Source of the DNA: VXNE01 sp965217825
GTDB lineage: Bacteria > Pseudomonadota > Gammaproteobacteria > Pseudomonadales > Azotimanducaceae
NCBI GenBank assembly: GCA_965217825.1
Contig: OZ244571.1
Location: 1,240,001-1,304,000, forward strand
DNA: 64,000 bases
Direction: 5' to 3'
Part shown: positions 1-8,216 of the stretch, piece after piece
How positions within the stretch are numbered: the stretch's first letter is position 1
Layout of the letters: the number at the start of each line of letters is the position of its first letter
Notes under the pieces: model-generated
The model's input: the letters and a program-made list of their open reading frames with translations, nothing else
What the model was told of the DNA's origin: nothing
Databases searched by the model: none
Translations under genes and position numbers: made by a program

Positions 1-425
1 GTGCGGTAGAGCTTGCCGGAAAAGTTCACCGGGGACCCATGCGTCAGGTGACCGCCGTCGGCAAGGCTCATTCCGAGCACGCAATCGCCGGGGTCGAGCA
101 GGGCGAGGTACACCGCCGCATTCGCCTGGGAACCGGAATGCGGCTGCACATTGGCGTAGTCCGCGCCGAAGAGCGCCTTGACGCGGTCTATGGCGAGTTG
201 CTCGACGATGTCGACGTTCTCGCAGCCGCCGTAGTAGCGCCTTCTCGGGTACCCTTCGGCGTACTTGTTGGTCAGCACGCTGCCCTGCGCCGCAAGCACC
301 CGCGGACTCGCGTAGTTCTCCGACGCGATGAGTTCGATGTGCTCTTCCTGGCGCCGATTTTCCTGTTCGATCGCGTGCCACACCTCGTCGTCGAAGCCAC
401 GAATCGACAAACCTTCCGCGAACAT
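1..425 (-). CDS. glyA: Serine hydroxymethyltransferase, N-terminal part (cut by window edge)
   Basis: PLP enzyme that converts serine and tetrahydrofolate to glycine and 5,10-methylene-THF in the cytoplasm. The reverse strand read from an ATG at 425 gives MFAEGLSIRGFDDEVW, then the family landmarks LIASENYASP, YAEGYPRRRYYGGCENVD and NVQPHSGSQAN, in the expected order and spacing for about residues 1-100. The active-site lysine lies beyond the window. The start is the first ATG before these blocks and matches the usual N-terminus. The gene runs off position 1, so about 140 of the usual 415-420 residues are seen. It is divergent from the next gene, with about 150-180 bp between them. Nothing suggests decay. 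Confidence 0.95.
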   Translation of the reverse strand, partial: MFAEGLSIRGFDDEVWHAIEQENRRQEEHIELIASENYASPRVLAAQGSVLTNKYAEGYPRRRYYGGCENVDIVEQLAIDRVKALFGADYANVQPHSGSQANAAVYLALLDPGDCVLGMSLADGGHLTHGSPVNFSGKLYR

Positions 426-603
426 CCCTTAAGCCCTTATTCCCAGTGCGATGTTTCCCGTGCCGCATTGTACCGCCCGGCGTGCCGCAAGACGTGAACG
501 CGACTCATCGGGGATTGCTTTCGGATTCAGGTCCGATGGTTGATCTCGCTCCCAAGGCGGGGCGGCCTAAAAGATAAGCAATCCGACGAATTGTGCATTT
601 GCT

Positions 604-2220
604 TTGCTTTTATCTACAAAAAAGATAATAAAACTGTCGGTACCCGAGCGGGCCGCCGACCATCTGGCAGCAGAAATGGCTTGCATGGCGAATACTCCGG
701 GCGGCGGCGCGGTCATTGTGGGCATCGCCGACGATGGTGCCCGGATCGGGACACGCCTCGACGCAGATTGGGTTCGCCATCGCATATGGGAACTCACGTC
801 GCATCAGCTAACGGTCGAGGTGCGCGAGGCAAACCTGGAAGGGTGCCGTCTCCTGATTCTGACCTGCATCGAAGCGCTCGCCCCCGTACGGTACCGTGGC
901 AACCTGCGGTGGCGTGTGGGTGCGAACTGCGTCGAGGTCGATCCCGTGGTCTGGCAATCGAGAATGCTAGAGAGAGTCGGTTTCGACTGGTCCGATCAGC
1001 CTTCGGGCCAGACTCTGGACGATGTGAGCCCGGCTGCCATCGAAGTTGCCCGGCGTTACCTGCGGGAAGCGAACGGCGGAGAGTCCGATACCGGTCTGGC
1101 CCATGCGACGGACGCCGATCTGCTCCGCCGACTGAATTTGGTCAAGGGCTCGCGCGACCTCACCAACGCGGGATCACTGCTGTTCGTGGCGGCTCCCTGG
1201 CCGGGCGTCGACTACATTCGCCGCAATGTGCCGGGAGGTGACAGCACTCTGAGGTTCGAGGGCGCGGGACCTTTGCTCATGCAGGTGCGCGAGGTCGAAC
1301 AGGCGGGCGAGGTGGCCAACCGGGTCACGCACACAGCAGAGGGTTTCGCGCCCGGCAGAATCCGGGCGATCCCTCCCAGGACGCTACGCGAGGCCATCGT
1401 GAACGGACTTGTCCACCGCGATTGGCTGGCGGCGCGACCGACCGTCATCGAGCATGTCGGCGACACGTTGACCGTGACCTCGCCGGGAGGATTCGTTGGC
1501 GGTGTGACGCCCGCCAACATCATCACGCACCCGGCAGTGCCCCGGTATCGGAACCTGTCCGAGGCGATGGCCGCGCTAGGTCTGGCCGAACGCGAGGGAA
1601 TTGGGGTCGACAGGATGGTGCGGGACATGCTCGCCATCGGGCGGCCCGCGCCGGTCATTGCCGAGGTGGATGGGCCCTACGTGCGGGTCGTACTGCTCGG
1701 CGGCGCCCCGGACATCGCTGTCGTCGATTTGGTGGTTGCGCTGACCCCGGCACATGCCGGAAATGTGGACTCGCTTCTGCTCATCGAACACTTGACCCGA
1801 AATGGTTGGGTAGACGCGGAGTCCACGACCGAGCTTCTTCAGCGATCCTCCGCCGAGGAGGCCAACGAAGCGATTCTCCGGTTGGCGGATGCGCGCTTGG
1901 ATGCCGCCGGTTCAGCGCCGGTGATTGCGCCCGTCCAGGGAGTCCCCCCTGGCCAACCCGATGCGTTTCGTCTTTCCGATGCGGTTCGAAGCCGGCTCGC
2001 CCACCGGCTCGCTTTGTTGCGCGCCCCCGAGGGGCGTGAAACGCTGCTTCTCGACTGGAGCCGATCCCGAGGGCGCGTCTCCTCGACCGAGGTTGCCGAT
2101 CTGACGGGACTCAGCAAGGTCACCGCCCGCAAGCTGTTGACCGAGCTGGCCGATGCCGGCCATATCAAAGGAGGACGGCCCGGGCGTAGGGGCCGCGGTT
2201 TCTTTTACGTTCCCGCCTAA
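604..2220 (+). CDS. AlbA_2 / RecG-C-type ATP-binding protein with C-terminal winged helix
   Basis: About 538 aa. Residues 15-110 resemble the AlbA_2 (Schlafen-like) putative DNA-binding domain (MANTPGGGAVIVGIADDG). Residues 255-370 match the RecG C-terminal-like ATPase module (TLREAIVNGLVHRDW, then a VTSPGGF block and LAEREGIGVDRM). The last 80 residues form a helix-turn-helix (STEVADLTGLSKVTARKLL). Such proteins are usually read as transcriptional regulators or accessory defence proteins; the precise role is unknown. The frame is open only from 571, the usable start is a TTG at 604, and the 'EFK' strand that normally opens AlbA_2 is not recognisable, so the N-terminus may be shortened. It stands alone, with no obvious partner downstream. 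Confidence 0.8.
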   Translation: MLLSTKKIIKLSVPERAADHLAAEMACMANTPGGGAVIVGIADDGARIGTRLDADWVRHRIWELTSHQLTVEVREANLEGCRLLILTCIEALAPVRYRGNLRWRVGANCVEVDPVVWQSRMLERVGFDWSDQPSGQTLDDVSPAAIEVARRYLREANGGESDTGLAHATDADLLRRLNLVKGSRDLTNAGSLLFVAAPWPGVDYIRRNVPGGDSTLRFEGAGPLLMQVREVEQAGEVANRVTHTAEGFAPGRIRAIPPRTLREAIVNGLVHRDWLAARPTVIEHVGDTLTVTSPGGFVGGVTPANIITHPAVPRYRNLSEAMAALGLAEREGIGVDRMVRDMLAIGRPAPVIAEVDGPYVRVVLLGGAPDIAVVDLVVALTPAHAGNVDSLLLIEHLTRNGWVDAESTTELLQRSSAEEANEAILRLADARLDAAGSAPVIAPVQGVPPGQPDAFRLSDAVRSRLAHRLALLRAPEGRETLLLDWSRSRGRVSSTEVADLTGLSKVTARKLLTELADAGHIKGGRPGRRGRGFFYVPA

Positions 2221-2435
2221 CCGGGAGAATCGACTCGGCACGCTGTGTGTCTCACAGGGATGCGTGGGTCACCTTGCGTGGGTCACCTTGTCCTTTCCGA
2301 GGTACCAAAGAGCCGAGAGCGCAAGGCCTGCTGTCTGGCCAGCGAACTGATTCGGTTCTATAGCAGTCGCAAAAGGTGGTCTGGACTATAGAATGTGCTT
2401 CCGATTCGCGCAAAGGTGGATGATCGATTCCAACG
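2221..2435. repeat. Intergenic with a 15-bp tandem repeat and an 8-bp inverted repeat
   Basis: No gene seen. Around 2262-2291 the unit TGCGTGGGTCACCTT occurs twice in tandem. At 2356-2363 and 2386-2393 a perfect inverted repeat (TTCTATAG ... CTATAGAA) sits about 43 bp before the DUF433 gene and could be its operator or a small terminator. No binding protein can be assigned. Confidence 0.35.
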
Positions 2436-2657
2436 ATGAATTGGCACGATTACATACATAGCTCACCGTCAATATTGTCGGGCAAACCTGTTGTTCGAGG
2501 CACGAGATTGTCAGCGGACTTTTTGCTCAGATTGTTGGCAGCAGGGTGGACGGAAGCCCAAGTGCTCGAAAACTACCCCCAAGTGTCGCGAGAATCCCTG
2601 CAGGCGCTATTCGCCTTCGCGGCGGAGTGCGCGAGAGAGGAGACAATCGGTGGTTAA
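2436..2657 (+). CDS. DUF433 family antitoxin-like protein
   Basis: 73 aa, the usual size for DUF433. The hallmark blocks are present: SGKPVVRGTRLSADFLL near residues 15-31, a helix-turn-helix-like GWTEAQVLENYPQVS, and a C-terminal LQALFAFAAECARE helix. DUF433 proteins are normally the antitoxin of a pair with a PIN-like DUF5615 toxin encoded immediately downstream. Here the next 45 bp contain no toxin and the following gene is the broken gloB, so this is an orphan antitoxin or the remnant of a module. The ATG start is well placed. Confidence 0.85.
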   Translation: MNWHDYIHSSPSILSGKPVVRGTRLSADFLLRLLAAGWTEAQVLENYPQVSRESLQALFAFAAECAREETIGG

Positions 2658-2702
2658 CCGTGATGGCATACGGCAGAGACCCATACGAACAGGAGACACG
2701 AC

Positions 2703-3634
2703 GTGATTGTTGAGCAGATCTGGCAACGCCCTGCGCAATTTCAACTACCTGATCGCCTGCCCGGAGACCGGCGACGCGCTCGCCATCGATCCGCTCGACT
2801 TCGAGAAATGTCTGTCGCGCGCGAAGGATCGCGGATGGGACATTACGCAGATCCTCAACACCCACGAGCACGGCGACCACACCGGCGGCAATGGGCCGGT
2901 CATCGAGGCCACCGGCGCGAAGCTGCTCGCGCACAAGAATGCCGGGCGACGGATCGACGGCATCGATGTGGGCTTGAGCGCTGGCGATGTCGTCACCGTC
3001 GGGAAGACAGTCGAACTGCTTGCCCTCGACACCCCCGGACACACCATGAGCCATATTTGCCTGTTGTCCAAGACGGACGCGCCCGCGCTTTTTTGCGGCG
3101 ATACGTTATTCAACGCCGGTGCCGGCAATTGCCACGGCGGCGGGCATCCAGAGGAGCTGTACGAGACGTTCTCGGCGCAGCTCGACGAACTGCCGGAACA
3201 GACCCTCGAACTGCTTGCCCTCGACACCCCCGGACACACCATGAGCCATATTTGCCTGTTGTCCAAGACGGACGCGCCCGCGCTTTTTTGCGGCGATACG
3301 TTATTCAACGCCGGTGCCGTGTATCGACGAACTGCCGGAACAGACCCTCGTGTATCCGGGACACGACTACATCACGAACAACCTCGCGTTCACGCTGGAC
3401 CGGGAGCCCGACAACGACGCGGCGGCGAGGCTGTCGCGCCAACTCGAAAGGACCCATGATCCGGACAACCCCTTGGTGACGACCATCGCGCAGGAACGCG
3501 AGATCAATACGTTCTTTCGCCTGACCAGCGCGACCGTGGTGAAAAGGCTTAGGGAAGCGTTTCCGGACCTGTCCGACGAGCCCTCGCCGAAAGAGGTGTT
3601 CGTGAAGCTGCGCGAACTGCGCAACAGTTGGTAG
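2703..3634 (+). pseudogene. gloB: Hydroxyacylglutathione hydrolase (glyoxalase II), disrupted
   Basis: Metallo-beta-lactamase-fold enzyme of methylglyoxal detoxification. The zinc motif THEHGDH (about 2861-2881), the GHTMSHI block and CGDTLFNAGAGNC are all present, and the C-terminal YPGHDYITNNL...DEPSPKEVF region follows to a stop at 3634. The reading frame is broken twice. The opening GTG ATT GTT GAG CAG ATC TGG (2703-2723) is one frame and the rest of the N-terminus (from NALRNFNYL) is another. Near 3209 a 142-bp partial duplication of the gene's own middle is inserted, which throws the C-terminal third into a third frame. Without that insertion, LDELPEQTL (ending 3208) would read straight into VYPGHDY (after 3350). 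Glyoxalase II function is not expected from this copy. Confidence 0.85.
3011..3350 (+). repeat. Internal partial duplication inside gloB
   Basis: Positions 3011-3124 recur, with no mismatch that I could see, at 3206-3319 (offset 195 bp). The short block TCGACGAACTGCCGGAACAG... of 3182-3208 recurs at 3324-3350. The order is A-B-C-A'-C', so the extra A'-C' piece (3209-3350, 142 bp) looks like a template-switch or slippage product. Its length is not a multiple of three. The lack of visible divergence between copies suggests a recent event or an assembly artefact. Confidence 0.9.
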
Positions 3635-3759
3635 ATGAGCGGACAGAACCGGCCCTGCCGATCTCCATATGGAAGAGCCGGGTGATCGTCCCACGGCGAT
3701 TTCGGACATCGGCGATTGAACCCCCGCTGGCGTGTCTTCAAACTGCGGAACGCGGTTTG

Positions 3760-3975
3760 AATGCCACCTGGCAACAAGACCTGGGTCGAAAGCGCGCGCT
3801 GTACGCGGAACTGGGGGTGCGCGAGTACTGGCTGTTCGACCCGAGGGACGAGTACTTCGATCCCACGCTGCAGGGACTCGGTTTGAGGGGACGCGCCTAC
3901 CGTCCGATGCCAGCGCGCGTGGAGAGCGGCGCGCGAACGATTCGGAGCGAGGTTCTCGGTCTCGATCTGCGTTGA
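3760..3975 (+). pseudogene. Uma2 family endonuclease, C-terminal fragment
   Basis: The last about 72 codons match the C-terminal half of the intact Uma2 gene at 12289-12987 almost residue for residue (DLGRKRALYAELGVREYWLF, then LQGLGLRGRAYRP and RSEVLGLDLR). The catalytic PD-(D/E)XK half is missing. Homology starts abruptly at about 3760. Upstream, 3635-3759 is unrelated, except that CCCACGGCGATTTCGGACAT near 3690 resembles a sequence at 11978-12006, upstream of the intact gene. A dead remnant of a duplicated Uma2 locus is the simplest reading. Confidence 0.8.
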
Positions 3976-4171
3976 TGCACACCTGCCCGCATCCCCTCGA
4001 CGCATCCCCGGAATATCCCAGCAAACCGATCGCGTATGCGCTCGGCGTGGCGCCGCCGGTTGCCGGAGACGATCCGTGCCGTCTTTCACGGGAAGAGAAC
4101 GGCCGGGGTTTCATGAATAACGCTCTCTACTCACTTGGCACAAACGCCGCCGATACCCTGGGAGAATCATC

Positions 4172-4585
4172 ATGATGCGGGAAAGCAGTCGCGTGGTGAA
4201 GGACGCGTATCGGGTCGAAGTGGTCGGCGCTGGCGACTACTGGCTGGAGGAGGTGCGCGCGGGGGAAAGCAATACCGTTCGGTATGCTCTGGAGAAGAAG
4301 ACGATGCACTCCTGCCGCGACAGTTGGCTGCTCGCGGTCAACACGCACACGCAGTGGGGGCTCACCAAGCGCGATCTGACCCACAACATCAACTTCTTCA
4401 TGAACGTGCCGGTGACCCCGGCCGGCGACCTGACGTTCGAAGACGGCATCAGCGCGCCCGGCAAGTACGTCGAACTGACGGCGCGGATGAACGTACTCGT
4501 GCTGATTTCGAACTGTCCGCAACTCAACAATCCCTGCAACGGCTACAACCCAACGCCTATCGAACTCGCGATCTGGTCGCGCTAG
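4172..4585 (+). CDS. Urea-carboxylase-associated protein (DUF1989) with internal deletion
   Basis: 137 aa. The C-terminal about 100 residues match DUF1989 / urea carboxylase-associated proteins: ESNTVRYALE, KRDLTHNINFFMNVPVTP, GISAPGKYVELTA and NCPQLNNPCNGYNPTPI. The N-terminal about 28 residues (SSRVVKDAYRVEVVGAGDYWLEEVRAG) resemble the true start of such proteins. Family members are about 200-240 aa. The middle segment, including the usual Cys/His-bearing GRHD-type region, is absent, and RAG runs directly into ESNTVRY, indicating an in-frame deletion of roughly 70-90 residues. A good ribosome site (GGGAGAA) precedes the ATG. It ends 15 bp before urea carboxylase, as in intact operons. Expression is plausible; function is doubtful. 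Confidence 0.8.
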   Translation: MMRESSRVVKDAYRVEVVGAGDYWLEEVRAGESNTVRYALEKKTMHSCRDSWLLAVNTHTQWGLTKRDLTHNINFFMNVPVTPAGDLTFEDGISAPGKYVELTARMNVLVLISNCPQLNNPCNGYNPTPIELAIWSR

Positions 4586-4600
4586 TGACACGACACTAAT

Positions 4601-7600
4601 ATGTTCGACCGGGTGCTGATCGCCAACCGCGGCGCCATCGCCGTGCGCATAGCGCGGACCCTGCGGCGCATGGGGGTCCATAGCATCGGGGTGTACGCGG
4701 AGTCGGATCGAGATTCGCTGCATCTGTCTGCCGTGGACGAAGCCTTTCCCTTGGGCGACGGCGGCGCGCCCGACACCTACATGAACGAGGCCAGGTTGTT
4801 CGAGATCATCGACCGCACGGGTGCTCAAGGCCTGCATCCGGGGTACGGCTTCTTCAGCGAGAACGCGGGTTTCGCCGAGCGGCTCGCCGAACGCGGCGTC
4901 GTCTTTATCGGGCCGCGTCCGGAGCATATCCGGCGCTTCGGCCTGAAACACGAAGCGCGCGCGATTGCGGAGGAAGCTGGCGTACATGTACTGCCGGGCA
5001 GCGGGCTTCTGGTCAGCGCGGAGGACGCCCTGCGCGCGGCCGATCGCATCGGCTATCCAGTGATGCTGAAGAGCACGGCTGGCGGCGGCGGCATCGGCAT
5101 GCGGCGTTCGGACGATGCGGCCGGATTGGAAGCGTCTTTCGACCGTATCCGACGCCTCGCGGCCGCCAACTTCGACGACGACGACCTGTACCTGGAAAAA
5201 CTGATCAACGCGCCGCGACATGTCGAGGTGCAGGCGTTCGGCGATGGTCGCGGCGACGTGCTCATCGTCGGAGACCGGGACTGCACGTTGCAGCGGTGGC
5301 ACCAGAAAGTGATCGAGGAATGTCCGGCGCCGAACCTGCCGTCGGCGGTGCGCGAAGAACTGCACGGGCAAGCCCGCGCGCTCCTTGCCAGCGTCAGTTT
5401 CCGCATGGCGGGCACCGTTGAGTTTCTCTACGATGCCGCCGCCCGGCGCTTCTACTTCCTCGAAGTGAACACCCGGCTGCAGGTGGAGCACGGCGTGACG
5501 GAATGCGTCTACGGCGTGGACCTCGTGGAGTGGATGCTGCGCTTGGCGGCGGACGAACTGCCACCCCTCGCGGACCTGATACCTGCCCGGCCTTCAGGAC
5601 ACGCGGTGCAGGCGCGGGTCTATGCGGAGGATCCGAACCACGAGTTCCGGCCAACCCCGGGCGACGTCGCGCACGCCGCATTTCCCGAACGGCGCGGTTT
5701 GCGGGTGGATACATGGCTGCGCTCCGGCGCCAGCGTCTCGCCGTATTTCGACCCCATGCTGGCGAAACTCATCTGCCACGCGCGAACGCGGGAGGAGGCC
5801 CTCGACGCGCTCTCGGCGGCGTTGCGCGATAGCAGCATATACGGCATCGAAACCAATCTGGATTACCTTGGTGAGGCACTCGATCTCCCGGCATTCCGCC
5901 AGGCGGAGATGACGACGGCCAGCCTGGAGCAACTCGACTACGCGCCGACGAGTTTCGATGTGATTGAGGGCGGCGCATCCACCACGGTGCAATCCTGGCC
6001 CGGACGGCAGGGATACTGGAACGTCGGCGTCCCGCCGTCGGGTCCGATGGACGATCTCTCGTTTCGACTCGGCAACCGTCTGCTCGGCAACGCGCCGGAC
6101 GCGGCGGGCCTGGAGATCGTCGTCGGTGGGCCGCAATTGATCTTCAATACCGCTGCCACATGCGTGATCGCTGGCCCGCCTTGCGTAGCCGATCTCGACG
6201 ATGCGCCGGTGGCATCCTGGTCGACTTTCGATGTCGAGCGCGGGCAGACGCTGCGTATCGGTCGTATCGAGGGTGGCGTCCGCGCGTACCTGCTGGTGGC
6301 GGGGGGCATCGATGTGCCGGTCGCGATGGGCTCCACGGCGACCTTTGCGCTCGGCGGAATAGGCGGTTTCAATGGCCGGACGCTGCGCGCCGGGGACACG
6401 GTGCATATCCGACCGGTGCCTGCGGGATTTTCGGCACTGCCGCCAGACAAGCGTCCGGACTATGGATCATGCCAAGCGATCCGCGTGATCATGGGTCCGC
6501 ACGCGGCGCCGGATTTCTTTACCGAAGACGATATCGAGACGTTCCTGGCGGCGCAGTGGACGGTGCACTACAACTCGAGCCGCACCGGCGTGCGGCTCGC
6601 GGGACCGCAGCCCGCCTGGGCGAGACCGGACGGTGGCGAAGCGGGTCTGCATCCTTCCAACATTCACGACACGGCATACGCCTTCGGCAGCATCGATTTC
6701 ACCGGCGACATGCCGGTCATTCTGGGACCGGACGGCCCGAGCCTGGGCGGTTTCGTCTGTCCGGCGGCGGTGATCAACGCCGATCGCTGGAAGCTGGGTC
6801 AACTCGCTCCCGGCGATACCGTCCGATTCGTCCCCATCACCGATGCGGATGCCGCGCGGCTCGAAAATGAACTCGATGCCTATATTTGCAACTCAGAGAA
6901 CTCGGACAACTCGGACCGTTTCCCCGCCACGCCTGTCGTCGCCGCCAGGCAGGATCCCGTGGTCCATCGCGCCGGTGCCGCGCGGGCGGACGCGGACTTC
7001 GTCATTCGCCGGGCCGGCCAGGAGTGGCTGCTGGTTGAATTCGGCCCCCATGTGCTCGACATCGCGCTACACCTGAGGGCGCACGCCTTCGCGGCGCGGC
7101 TTGAGGCGGAAGCCGTGCCCGGTATCGTCGAGACCACGCTCGGCATTCGCTCCTTGCAGATTCGCTTCGACCGCGCCCGGTGGAATGCGGAATCGCTCGC
7201 CGCCCGGCTTGTGCCCATGCTGGAAGAATTCGAGCGGGTCGACGACATGGCGCCGGAGTCGCGCATCGTCCGGTTGCCCCTGTCGTGGGACGATCCCGCC
7301 TGTCGGCAGGCGGTGGAGCGATACATGCGCGTGGTTCGCGCGGACGCGCCCTGGTGCCCCGACAACATCGAGTTCATTCGGCGCATCAACGGACTCGACG
7401 ACGCGGGCGCGGTGAAGGACATCGTGTTCGACGCAAGCTATCTCGTGATGGGTCTGGGCGACGTATACCTGGGCGCCCCGGTGGCGACGCCGCTCGATCC
7501 CCGGCACCGGCTCGTGACGACGAAGTACAACCCTGCGCGCACCTGGACAGCAGAGAACTCCGTTGGCATCGGTGGTTCTTATCTTTGCGTCTACGGCATG

Positions 7601-8203
7601 GAAGGGCCGGGCGGCTACCAGTTCGTGGGCAGGACCCTGCAGGTTTGGAATCGGCACCGAATCGGCTCGGGGTTCGATGAACATTGGCTGTTGCGCCCGT
7701 TCGACCAGATCCAGTTCTACGAGGTCGATGCGAGGACCCTGCTCGAACTGCGCGAAGCATTTCCGCGCGGCGAACTCGCGCTGGATATCCGTTCCACCCG
7801 GTTCGACTACGGCGACTACGTTCGCTTCCTCGATGCCAACGCCGGCGCGATCGAGGCATTCACCGAAAAGCGCAAGCGCGCGTTCGACGCGGAACTTGCC
7901 GGTTGGCGCGAGCGGGGCCTGCTGACGTTCGCAACGACGCTCGCGGACGGCGCGGCGGAGGAAGACGAGGCGCAGGTCCCGCCAGGCGCGACGGTGGTGA
8001 CCAGCCCCATGGCGGGTTCCATCTGGTCGGTGCGTGCGGATTCGTCGCGGCCGGTGGCCCGGGACGAGGTGCTGGTCGTGGTCGAAGCGATGAAGTCCGA
8101 GTTCGAGATTCGCGCGCCCGCGGCGGGGAGGGTGTCCCTCTCTGTATCGCGGGGCCAGTTGGTCGTGCCGGGACAAAGACTCGCGGTGATCGAGTCGCCA
8201 TGA
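4601..8203 (+). CDS. Urea carboxylase (biotin-dependent)
   Basis: 1200 aa, full family length. It carboxylates urea to allophanate using ATP, bicarbonate and biotin. The N-terminal biotin carboxylase (about 1-450) shows the ATP-grasp glycine loop KSTAGGGGIGMR and EVNTRLQVEHGVTE. The central KipA/KipI-like carboxyltransferase half (about 455-1100) contains GPSLGGFVCPA and GIGGSYLCVYGMEGPGGYQF. The C-terminal biotinyl domain carries EAMKSEFE with the biotinylated lysine near residue 1165. No frame damage is seen. It sits between a deleted associated protein and a broken allophanate hydrolase, so the product allophanate has no visible downstream enzyme here. Usually called uca or uahA. Confidence 0.95.
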   Translation: MFDRVLIANRGAIAVRIARTLRRMGVHSIGVYAESDRDSLHLSAVDEAFPLGDGGAPDTYMNEARLFEIIDRTGAQGLHPGYGFFSENAGFAERLAERGVVFIGPRPEHIRRFGLKHEARAIAEEAGVHVLPGSGLLVSAEDALRAADRIGYPVMLKSTAGGGGIGMRRSDDAAGLEASFDRIRRLAAANFDDDDLYLEKLINAPRHVEVQAFGDGRGDVLIVGDRDCTLQRWHQKVIEECPAPNLPSAVREELHGQARALLASVSFRMAGTVEFLYDAAARRFYFLEVNTRLQVEHGVTECVYGVDLVEWMLRLAADELPPLADLIPARPSGHAVQARVYAEDPNHEFRPTPGDVAHAAFPERRGLRVDTWLRSGASVSPYFDPMLAKLICHARTREEALDALSAALRDSSIYGIETNLDYLGEALDLPAFRQAEMTTASLEQLDYAPTSFDVIEGGASTTVQSWPGRQGYWNVGVPPSGPMDDLSFRLGNRLLGNAPDAAGLEIVVGGPQLIFNTAATCVIAGPPCVADLDDAPVASWSTFDVERGQTLRIGRIEGGVRAYLLVAGGIDVPVAMGSTATFALGGIGGFNGRTLRAGDTVHIRPVPAGFSALPPDKRPDYGSCQAIRVIMGPHAAPDFFTEDDIETFLAAQWTVHYNSSRTGVRLAGPQPAWARPDGGEAGLHPSNIHDTAYAFGSIDFTGDMPVILGPDGPSLGGFVCPAAVINADRWKLGQLAPGDTVRFVPITDADAARLENELDAYICNSENSDNSDRFPATPVVAARQDPVVHRAGAARADADFVIRRAGQEWLLVEFGPHVLDIALHLRAHAFAARLEAEAVPGIVETTLGIRSLQIRFDRARWNAESLAARLVPMLEEFERVDDMAPESRIVRLPLSWDDPACRQAVERYMRVVRADAPWCPDNIEFIRRINGLDDAGAVKDIVFDASYLVMGLGDVYLGAPVATPLDPRHRLVTTKYNPARTWTAENSVGIGGSYLCVYGMEGPGGYQFVGRTLQVWNRHRIGSGFDEHWLLRPFDQIQFYEVDARTLLELREAFPRGELALDIRSTRFDYGDYVRFLDANAGAIEAFTEKRKRAFDAELAGWRERGLLTFATTLADGAAEEDEAQVPPGATVVTSPMAGSIWSVRADSSRPVARDEVLVVVEAMKSEFEIRAPAAGRVSLSVSRGQLVVPGQRLAVIESP

Positions 8204-8216
8204 GCGGCTGCTCGAC

